This document shows positions 1 through 6,173 of a stretch of 7,095 nt of DNA, piece after piece. The translations under genes were made by a program, and so were the position numbers. Numbering within the stretch: position 1 is the first letter of the stretch; each line of letters starts with the position of its first letter. Source of the DNA: JBEKCP01 sp050014815 (GTDB lineage: Bacteria > Planctomycetota > Planctomycetia > Pirellulales > Thermoguttaceae); the NCBI GenBank assembly GCA_050014815.1, contig JBEKCP010000322.1:1-7095 (forward strand). The letters run 5' to 3'. The notes under the pieces were generated by a model. That model was not told the DNA's origin and searched no databases. It saw only the letters and a program-made list of their open reading frames with translations.

Positions 1-1
1 A

Positions 2-2659
2 CGAGTGTGCTTGGGAGCGTTGATCGTACTGAATCTGACGTTTGTCATGCAAGCGGCGGAATCGCCCAAGGACGCCCCGGCGGCCGACCTGGACAAACTC
101 GTCGGCCAACCGGTCGATCTCTCGCCGTGGGCGTATGAGTGGCGGGCGAATCGGCAAACGCAGGAAAAGCCGGAAGGGTGGTTCATCCCCCGACGGCTGG
201 AGCGGCTCGACAAGGTCTATCGGCCGGTGGTCGGCACACCCGAGTTCCGGGGCAAGGATCCGAACCGGCAGAACATCGTCACGATGCTTCCCGTGCCCAA
301 GGGCCGGCTGGTGTCCGGCCGGCTGTGGCTCGCGCCGGTGAGCTATGCCAGGATCGAGCTGCGGTGGCCCGAGGGCGGGGCGGTGCCGCCGCCCGAGGCC
401 GTCGAGGTCCGCATCTACCCGGCGCGGTACGGCTGGTTCGGGTTCGTGCGCGATGAGAAGTTGGGCCCGCCGGCGATCTCGCCAGATCGGCGGACCTGGA
501 CCTTCTCACCCGAGATCGACGCCCGCACCGGCAAGCCGAGGCTCGTATCCGCCAATCACACCGACATGATCGCGGCATTTGTCGATGACGCCGCCGCGCC
601 TGCCGGCACGAAGTATGCCTGCCCAAGCATCCGCCTGATCGGTCCCGGGGCCTGGAAACAAATGGACGTGGAGATCGAATGGGGTTTTCAGAGCGGCGTG
701 GAACCGCCGCAGTTCGAAGGCCGCGTCGAAGCCTACGTCGGGATGGTCAAATCGGTCTCGCCCTTGGACGAGGCGGGCGCGGGGCGGCGCGGGATCGTCG
801 CCTCCGTGCTCTACCTGCCCCAGGGCCATGCGGACGTGCGCTGCACCCCGCTGCACTCGCGCGTGACCGTATGGACCAAGTCGGGCGGTTTCACGTTCCT
901 GCCCGAACTCTTGGAGAAAGGCCCGATTCTCGTTCCGGATATCGGGATGTTCGCGAGGAAGGCCGGCGGCGCGACCAACGCCCGGCAGTTCGCCGCAGAG
1001 GCGGCGGCCCAGAACCTCAAGTGCATTCCGCGGATGACGCGCGAGCATCCGGAAGCGGCCTCCTGGGAGGAGGTCATGCAGAAGGTGAAGTTGCCGTGCT
1101 GCCCTCCCGGCACGGTTATCCCGCCGCTTCAGCCGTTCCAGGAACCGCCCGATTCGGCGATGCGCGTGCATGTGCCCGACGAGCGGTGGACGGATGCCTG
1201 GCGCAGGTCTTCGTGGCAACTGGGACAGGGCAAAGGCGGTTACGGGTACTTGGCGTTGGAGGCCGCCCGGCCGATTCGCGCGACCGACCTGGCGGGGCTG
1301 CGCGAGACGTCCGCGCGGCGTCTGGACTACTGGCTCAAGGCGCCCGGCGGGCAGCCGGACGGGGATTTCGTGGACGGCGACGGCGGGTTTGAGTACGCCC
1401 AGACGATGAAGCACGGCATCGGCTGGAGCCACGACGGAACGCACCCGCAAACGGGCATGATCCTGCACAGCGTGTGCGAGCGTTTCTTTCTGACCGGCGA
1501 CCGGGAGTGGTTCGCAAGAAACCGTCCCCGTATCCAGGCGGCCGCCGACTGGATCATCCGCCAGCGCAGGCTGTACTTGAAGGATGTCCCCGACCGCGAG
1601 AAACTTGAGGTTGCGGGCCTGCAACCGCCGCAGGTGCTGGGCGACAGTTACCTGGGAAAAAGTTGCTGGCGATGGTATCTGATCAACGACGCCTTCTCGA
1701 TTCAGGGGCTGCGCCGTTTCGCCGACGCGCTGGCGGAACTCGATCCACCGGCGGCGAGGAAATACCGCGACGAAGCGGACGCCTACGCCAAGGACCTGCT
1801 TCGGGTCGTCAACCGGGAGGCGTCGCTCGCCCCCGTGCGGCCGGTGCGCGACGGCACGTACCGGCGCGTCATTCCGGCCTCGGCATATTCGCAGGGCTCG
1901 ATGGTCCGCGAGTTCTTTGGGACTTACTCGCTGGCCGACGTCGAGATGGGGGCCCTGCCGCTGGCCGACGCGCCGGGCGTGCTCGATGTCAGCGACCCAC
2001 GCATCGGCAGCCACCTCGACGTGGTCGAAGAGTTGCTGCGGCCCGCGGGCAAGGCAGGCCCCATCGCGAAGGACGACCATTGGTTCTACGGCGGCGTTGT
2101 CGGCCTGGCCAAGTACTCGTACATCAGCACCATCCACCTGCGCCGCGACGACGTGCCATGTTTCCTCCGGCACTGGATGGTCAACTACGCCGGCTACGTC
2201 CAGTCGCACGGGGGATTCACCGAGGGCTATCAGCCGGGCAGCTATGGCTCGGGCTCCGGCAGGCCGGGCGGCGACCTTGGCAGCACGGGCTGGTTCGTCG
2301 AGAGCTTTCGCAACACGCTGGTAATGGAGGAGGGCGATTCGCTGTGGCTGGCCAAGGCCACGCCCCGGGCATGGCTGGAGCAGGGCAAGAAGATCTCGGT
2401 GAAGAACGCGCCAACCTACTTCGGCATGCTCGCCTACGAAATCATCTCCGACGTGGACAACGGCACGATCAGCGCCACCGTCGAGATGCCGTCGCGCAAG
2501 CCGCCGAAGGAAGTGGTCCTGCGATTCCGCCATCCCAAGACCGCGCCGATCAAGAGCGTCACGGTCAACGGCAAACCGTGGACCGAGTTCAACAAGGACA
2601 AGGAAACGATCACCCTGAAGGGCCTCGCCGGCACGGTGGCGGTCGAGGCAAGGTATTGA
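2..2659 (+). CDS. Secreted six-hairpin glycosidase-like protein, 5' end cut by the window (gene 1)
   Basis: Probable exported glycoside hydrolase of the (alpha/alpha)6 toroid type; family and substrate not assignable by eye. The frame is open to the window edge. GTG at 5 is the first possible start, but alignment with gene 3 (TRCACLGS against RVCLGA) suggests the true start lies about five codons upstream. Residue numbers here count from GTG 5. Residues 2-18 are a signal-peptide core, with likely cleavage near QAA|E. A beta-rich region follows, with DLSPWAYEWRANR (38-50), WKQMDVEIEWG (217-227) and GGFTF...GPILVPDIG (294-314). The helical domain starts near HVPDERW (389) and contains TGDREW, VRDGTYR (614-620) and DDVPCFLR (715-722). 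Asp457 in FVDGDG and Glu740 in FTEGYQ match acidic residues in gene 2 and are candidate catalytic residues (inference). Residues 772-884 form a C-terminal beta module nearly copied in gene 2. Polysaccharide lyases share the toroid fold, so a lyase is a weaker alternative. Confidence 0.88.
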   Translation, partial: RVCLGALIVLNLTFVMQAAESPKDAPAADLDKLVGQPVDLSPWAYEWRANRQTQEKPEGWFIPRRLERLDKVYRPVVGTPEFRGKDPNRQNIVTMLPVPKGRLVSGRLWLAPVSYARIELRWPEGGAVPPPEAVEVRIYPARYGWFGFVRDEKLGPPAISPDRRTWTFSPEIDARTGKPRLVSANHTDMIAAFVDDAAAPAGTKYACPSIRLIGPGAWKQMDVEIEWGFQSGVEPPQFEGRVEAYVGMVKSVSPLDEAGAGRRGIVASVLYLPQGHADVRCTPLHSRVTVWTKSGGFTFLPELLEKGPILVPDIGMFARKAGGATNARQFAAEAAAQNLKCIPRMTREHPEAASWEEVMQKVKLPCCPPGTVIPPLQPFQEPPDSAMRVHVPDERWTDAWRRSSWQLGQGKGGYGYLALEAARPIRATDLAGLRETSARRLDYWLKAPGGQPDGDFVDGDGGFEYAQTMKHGIGWSHDGTHPQTGMILHSVCERFFLTGDREWFARNRPRIQAAADWIIRQRRLYLKDVPDREKLEVAGLQPPQVLGDSYLGKSCWRWYLINDAFSIQGLRRFADALAELDPPAARKYRDEADAYAKDLLRVVNREASLAPVRPVRDGTYRRVIPASAYSQGSMVREFFGTYSLADVEMGALPLADAPGVLDVSDPRIGSHLDVVEELLRPAGKAGPIAKDDHWFYGGVVGLAKYSYISTIHLRRDDVPCFLRHWMVNYAGYVQSHGGFTEGYQPGSYGSGSGRPGGDLGSTGWFVESFRNTLVMEEGDSLWLAKATPRAWLEQGKKISVKNAPTYFGMLAYEIISDVDNGTISATVEMPSRKPPKEVVLRFRHPKTAPIKSVTVNGKPWTEFNKDKETITLKGLAGTVAVEARY
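8..70 (+). repeat. Signal-peptide module shared with gene 3 (copy 1)
   Basis: This 63-base segment encodes residues CLG...ESPK of gene 1 and aligns without gaps to 6198-6260, with 52 of 63 bases identical (counted by hand). It covers the hydrophobic core, the QAA cleavage region and the first mature residues. Similarity fades right after the CCCAAG codons. Gene 2, which lies between, has an unrelated signal peptide. Confidence 0.75.
2318..2659 (+). repeat. C-terminal beta-domain module shared with gene 2 (copy 1)
   Basis: These 342 bases, stop included, align without gaps to 5754-6095: 285 of 342 bases and 97 of 113 residues identical by hand count. The encoded segment starts at LVMEEG and runs through a beta-rich tail, with SVTVNGKPWTEFNKDKE fully conserved. 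Most differences are in third codon positions, so the protein has been under selection. A small C-terminal beta domain in this place is usual for six-hairpin glycosidases. Confidence 0.9.
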
Positions 2660-2664
2660 ACCCG

Positions 2665-2703
2665 GCCCGAGCGGCGACACCTGGATAAAGAGGCCGCCCG
2701 GGT
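2665..2703 (+). other. Intergenic hairpin between genes 1 and 2
   Basis: CCCGAGCGGC (2666-2675) can pair with GCCGCCCGGG (2693-2702): nine Watson-Crick pairs with one internal A-C mismatch, plus a possible G-T closing pair, around a loop of 17 bases. It starts 6 bases after the gene 1 stop and ends 8 bases before the gene 2 Shine-Dalgarno. No T-run follows, so a classical intrinsic terminator is unlikely. It could stabilise or mark the processing of a polycistronic mRNA, or tune translation of gene 2. In DNA this GC-rich, chance pairing is also possible. Confidence 0.4.
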
Positions 2704-2711
2704 GAACGAAC

Positions 2712-2716
2712 AGGAG
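2712..2716 (+). promoter_or_regulatory. Ribosome binding site of gene 2
   Basis: AGGAG lies 7 bases upstream of GTG 2724. It supports the GTG over later in-frame starts and places the start directly before a signal peptide. Confidence 0.75.
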
Positions 2717-2723
2717 ACAAACC

Positions 2724-5700
2724 GTGAACGCATCGAAATGTCTGTTGGTCCTCATTGCCCTTTCGGCCTGGCAACTTGCCTTGGCGGCGGGGCAAAGCGT
2801 GCCTGGTTTCGGGTCCGAGCCGGGCCAGCGCGTCGGCGAGCCGGCCGACCTCGCCCCCAGTGCCTATCACTATCGAGCCGACCGCGCGGCCGACCAGAAC
2901 GATCCCGAAAGCTGGATCCTGGTCCTCCGCCATGCCGGATTGCCGCTGGATCGGCCAGGGCCGGCCGACACCTCCGCCCCGGCAGTCAGGCAGGTCATCC
3001 GCGGGCTCGTGTGGGAGGAATCGCGGCAGGTCCGCACTGTCGAGGCCGTCTGGCCCGCCGGAAAACGTCCAGCCGCCGAGGAAGTGGCCTTGATGTACGC
3101 CGACAACGCCCAGTGGTGGTTCACCGCCACGAAGAGGGCCGTGGCGGCGGAGGCTTTGGCAGACGGCCGGACGCTGCGATTCAGCGTCCCGCAAGACACC
3201 TGCGGAGTGCTGCTGTGCGCGGTCGACGCCGAGGGTAAACCCAAGGACGCCGCGGGCTGCACCGTGCCCGAGGTCCGCGCCTACGGCCCCGACACGTGGA
3301 AGCAGATGGATCTGGAGATCGAGTGGGGCTATGAGCCGGCACGATCGGTGCGGCCCTACGATGGCGAAATCTCCGTCTACAACGGCGCGCTGGGCAACGT
3401 GAAGTCGCTTGGCGGCGACGACGGAACGATCGTCGAGGGAACGAGCTTCCGCTCGGCGCGCAAGGGCAGCGGCCGCCGCGGCCTGCAACTGGGCCTCCTC
3501 TACGTGGGCACGTCCCCCTGGCGGAAGATGTGGCCGAACGCCCCCACGGCGGCCGACCTGCCGCGCACGGTCGTCACCGTGAAGACCAGCTCGGGCGGCT
3601 TCTCGTTCCTCGCCGCCGACCTGGAGAACGGTCCGATTCTTGCCCCCGAGCACGGTTTCTTCGTCCGCGCCACGAAGGTCGTCAGCCCCGAGCCGACGCC
3701 CGCGCCCCCGGTGGCGAAGCCCACGACGACGGCAGTCGAACTGCTCGGCCCCAAGGTCAACAAGCTCCTGAACAACGAACTCAGCGGCTGGGGGACGGGG
3801 CAGACGCCCTTCATCGTGGCCAATGCCGGTAAGACGCCAATCACCATCTCTCGGGGTTTCGTTTTTCCGGCGCAGGCCGTGTTCGTCCACCCCGGTCCCG
3901 ACCGCGACGCCGCGATCGCCTGGCGCAGCCCCATCAGCGGCAAGGTACACGTGCAGGCCGTTGTGGCCTCCATCCACGAGGGCGCCGGCGACGGAGTCGC
4001 CTGGACGATCCTCAAGCAATCCGGAAAGACCGCGACGGCGCTTGCGAAGGGCGCGGTCGCCAGCGGCCGCAAGCAGGCGTCGACCGAGGTCAAGGACGCG
4101 AAGGCGCTTGCCGACCTGCCGGTGGAGAAAGGCGACGTGCTGATCGTCGCCATCAACCGCCGCGGATCGCATACGGGCGACAGCACCAACGTCGAGCTCG
4201 TCCTCCAGGAGAAAGGCGGCCAGGAGCGGAAGTGGGACCTTGCCAAGGACGTGGCGGAGAACATCCAGGCCGGCAACCCGCACGCCGATTCCTTCGGCAA
4301 TGCCGACGTCTGGTCGTTCTGCACGATGATCGCTTCGGAACCCCCGGTTCAAGCAGCGCCGGCGAAGCACGAGCCGCCGTTCGACATGCGGTCCAGTGCA
4401 ACCTCCGCCGCGGAGTTCATCAAGCAGTTGCAGGCGAAGGGACTGAAGACGATCCGCCAGCGGACCGGCGAGTCCGCGGAGATGAGCTGGGAGGCGGCGA
4501 TGAAGGCCCGCTTCGGCGAGCGCGAGTTCCCGCCGATTCCCGAGACGCAGCAGATGCCTTCGATGCGCCTAAACGTGCCCTGCGAGCGGCTTGCGGCACA
4601 GTGGAACCTGGGCGTCTGGCACAATCTCCGCACGGCCAAGCGCACGCCCAAAGGCGAAGTCCGCCTGGCCGACCACCCCTACGCGGTGCTCGCCCAGGAG
4701 ACGTTCCAGATGGTCCACGCGATCGACCTGGCCGGGATGCACAAGGAGGCCCGCGAGGCCCTGGACCTTTGGCTCGACCTGCCGCTGAAGGTGGGAAAGC
4801 CCGCCGGACTCTTCGCCGATGGCGAAGGCGTCTTCTCGGGCATTGGCTATGAAGGGCCGCACGTCATGGGGCCCGGCACTATCGGCTGGATCATGGCCGA
4901 GCACTACCGCCTGACCGGCGACAAGGACTGGCTCAAGGCCAAGGCGCCGCGGATGCTCGCCAACGTGCGGTGGATCCTGCGGCAGCGAAAGCTTCTGTCA
5001 AGCGTCATCCCCGGCGGTGAGCGGCTTTGGAGCAAGGGACTACAGCCCGCGCACTCGCTGACGCCCGACGCCGGCGGTTTCTGGGCGCAGTTCTACGCCA
5101 GCGACGCTTACTACTGGCTGGCCGTGCGGTCGTTGGCGGACGTCCTGGCGGAGATCGACCCCGACACGGCGGCCGAGCTGTCGAAGGAGGCCGACGCCTA
5201 TCGGGCGGACATCCTCGCTGCGGTCGAGCGGTCGATCCTGTATTCGCCGTTGATTGCCGTTCGCGACGGGACCTACCGGACGTTCATTCCGCCCGTCTGC
5301 CACGCCCGCGGCCCGATCTCGCTGGCGTGGATGTGGAAGCGGAAGTTCAGCCTCAACCACTGGGACGGCATCGCCTGGGACATCTCGATGGGCGCGATGG
5401 ACCTGATCGACCCGACGAAGCTTCTGCCCGTCAGCGATGTCCGCGTGCGGGGGCACATGGCGGTGCTCGAGGACCGGTTCCTGCTGGAGAACCGCAAGGT
5501 GTTCATGCGCAGCCGCGACTACGACCCCGACCGCGACTGGTACGGGGCCGGCTGGCACCACCAGTGCGCCTATGAGCGTAACCCGCAGATCCACCTGCTG
5601 CTCGACGACGTCCCCTGCTTCCTTCGCGGGATGCTCAACCAGTACGCGGCGCACATTTGCCAGCCGCAGTACACGTTCAACGAGCATACGACGCGCGGTC

Positions 5701-6095
5701 CGCCCGACAAGCCGTTCGAGGAGGCCGGTTTCATGGAGCGGTTCCGCGACATGCTGGTGATGGAGGAGGGCGAGTCGCTATGGCTGGCCCGCGCCACGCC
5801 GCGAGCGTGGTTGGAACAGGGCAAGAAGATCAGCGTGAAGAACGCGCCGACGCACTTCGGCACGGTCGCCTACGAGATCGTTTCGGACGTTGACAACGGC
5901 AAGATCAACGCGACCGTCGAGATGCCATCGCGCAATCCACCCAAAGAAGTGGTCCTGCGCTTCCGCCACCCAAAGGGAACGCCGATCAAGAGCGTCACCG
6001 TCAACGGAAAACCCTGGACCGAGTTCAATAAGGACAAGGAAACCATCACCCTGAAGGATCTGACCGGCGCGGTTGCCGTGTCGGCACAGTACTGA
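2724..6095 (+). CDS. Secreted six-hairpin glycosidase-like protein with an inserted planctomycete-type beta-sandwich domain (gene 2)
   Basis: Probable exported glycoside hydrolase, 1123 residues, paralogous to gene 1 along its length. The GTG start at 2724 is favoured because AGGAG lies 7 bases upstream and the first codons give a canonical signal peptide: MNASK, then a hydrophobic stretch ending ALAAG (about residue 23). The beta-rich N-terminal region carries DLAPSAYHYRADR (42-53), WKQMDLEIEWG (192-202) and GGFSF...GPILAPEHG (291-311). Residues 319-552 are an extra domain absent from gene 1, bounded by Pro-rich linkers. The helical domain begins near NVPCERL (617) and holds TGDKDW, VRDGTYR (846-852) and DDVPCFLR (961-968). 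Asp699 (FADGEG) and Glu987 (FNEHTT) correspond to Asp457 and Glu740 of gene 1. The C-terminal beta module is 1011-1123. Fold and export are well supported; the reaction and substrate are not. Gene 1 ends 64 bases upstream and gene 3 follows closely, so one operon is likely. Confidence 0.92.
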   Translation: MNASKCLLVLIALSAWQLALAAGQSVPGFGSEPGQRVGEPADLAPSAYHYRADRAADQNDPESWILVLRHAGLPLDRPGPADTSAPAVRQVIRGLVWEESRQVRTVEAVWPAGKRPAAEEVALMYADNAQWWFTATKRAVAAEALADGRTLRFSVPQDTCGVLLCAVDAEGKPKDAAGCTVPEVRAYGPDTWKQMDLEIEWGYEPARSVRPYDGEISVYNGALGNVKSLGGDDGTIVEGTSFRSARKGSGRRGLQLGLLYVGTSPWRKMWPNAPTAADLPRTVVTVKTSSGGFSFLAADLENGPILAPEHGFFVRATKVVSPEPTPAPPVAKPTTTAVELLGPKVNKLLNNELSGWGTGQTPFIVANAGKTPITISRGFVFPAQAVFVHPGPDRDAAIAWRSPISGKVHVQAVVASIHEGAGDGVAWTILKQSGKTATALAKGAVASGRKQASTEVKDAKALADLPVEKGDVLIVAINRRGSHTGDSTNVELVLQEKGGQERKWDLAKDVAENIQAGNPHADSFGNADVWSFCTMIASEPPVQAAPAKHEPPFDMRSSATSAAEFIKQLQAKGLKTIRQRTGESAEMSWEAAMKARFGEREFPPIPETQQMPSMRLNVPCERLAAQWNLGVWHNLRTAKRTPKGEVRLADHPYAVLAQETFQMVHAIDLAGMHKEAREALDLWLDLPLKVGKPAGLFADGEGVFSGIGYEGPHVMGPGTIGWIMAEHYRLTGDKDWLKAKAPRMLANVRWILRQRKLLSSVIPGGERLWSKGLQPAHSLTPDAGGFWAQFYASDAYYWLAVRSLADVLAEIDPDTAAELSKEADAYRADILAAVERSILYSPLIAVRDGTYRTFIPPVCHARGPISLAWMWKRKFSLNHWDGIAWDISMGAMDLIDPTKLLPVSDVRVRGHMAVLEDRFLLENRKVFMRSRDYDPDRDWYGAGWHHQCAYERNPQIHLLLDDVPCFLRGMLNQYAAHICQPQYTFNEHTTRGPPDKPFEEAGFMERFRDMLVMEEGESLWLARATPRAWLEQGKKISVKNAPTHFGTVAYEIVSDVDNGKINATVEMPSRNPPKEVVLRFRHPKGTPIKSVTVNGKPWTEFNKDKETITLKDLTGAVAVSAQY
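3678..4379 (+). other. Inserted beta-sandwich domain in gene 2 with flanking Pro-rich linkers
   Basis: Residues 319-552 of gene 2 have no counterpart in gene 1. In gene 1, Phe316 and Phe329 are 13 residues apart; the matching Phe313 and Phe565 of gene 2 are 252 apart. The insert opens with a Pro/Thr linker (319-336, SPEPTPAPPVAKPTTT) and closes with a Pro/Ala linker (539-552, EPPVQAAPAKHEPP). Between them are VHPGP (388-392), IHEGAGDGVAW (417-427) and GDVLIVAINRRGSHTGD (470-486). I recognise this set from a beta-sandwich module common in planctomycete DUF1553/PSCyt-type proteins, but could not search. A carbohydrate-binding or surface-attachment role is an inference. Confidence 0.7.
5754..6095 (+). 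repeat. C-terminal beta-domain module shared with gene 1 (copy 2)
   Basis: This is the partner of 2318-2659, residues 1011-1123 of gene 2. Just upstream the two proteins read GWFVESFRNT and AGFMERFRDM and fall back quickly to much lower similarity, so the module has a rather sharp left edge at about the LVMEEG codons. The right edge is the shared TGA stop. Confidence 0.9.
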
Positions 6096-6173
6096 ACATG
6101 GGAGAATGAAACCATGCTGAACAACCAAGGAGAGAATGTCGTGAACCACAACCACGGCAACAAGGGGGAGAAC
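6096..6173 (+). promoter_or_regulatory. Gene 2-gene 3 spacer with three in-frame ribosome-site/start pairs
   Basis: After the gene 2 stop come three purine-rich sites, each followed by a start codon in the frame of gene 3: GGGAG (6100-6104) with ATG 6114, AAGGAG (6127-6132) with GTG 6141, and AAGGGGGAG (6162-6170) with ATG 6174. The units look alike (GGAG, GAAT or GAAC, start codon, then AACC) and recur about 29 and 36 bases apart, as in a degenerate tandem repeat. There is no stop between them, so the stretch is either untranslated leader or an Asn/His-rich extension ahead of the signal peptide. I see no promoter or terminator in it. Confidence 0.55.

Noticed and set aside
302..325. Direct repeat GGCCGGCTG, twice with a 6-base spacer, inside gene 1.
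   Set aside because: It is short, lies within coding sequence and fits codon bias (GRL/GRL). Nothing suggests a functional site.
2656..2689. TTGAAC and GATAAA as a possible sigma-70 promoter for gene 2.
   Set aside because: The spacer is 22 bases, well beyond the usual 16-18, and the second box lies in the hairpin loop. I do not consider it supported.
506..2755. A 749-codon open frame on the minus strand opposite gene 1.
   Set aside because: It is a by-product of GC-rich third positions in gene 1. Differences between the paired C-terminal modules fall mostly in third positions of the + frame, and the + frame has the signal peptide and paralogue; the minus product is Arg/His/Pro-rich with no recognisable domain.
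2610..4370. A 586-codon open frame on the minus strand opposite gene 2 and the intergenic gap.
   Set aside because: It has the same shadow pattern, low-complexity composition, and no plausible ribosome site or family motif; it also runs straight across the gene 1-gene 2 gap.
6093..6173. Possible stop-codon readthrough fusing genes 2 and 3, which share a frame with only the TGA between them.
   Set aside because: One in three neighbouring pairs shares a frame by chance. The gene 2 tail ends at the same place as the gene 1 tail, and gene 3 has its own signal peptide, so a fusion makes no biological sense.
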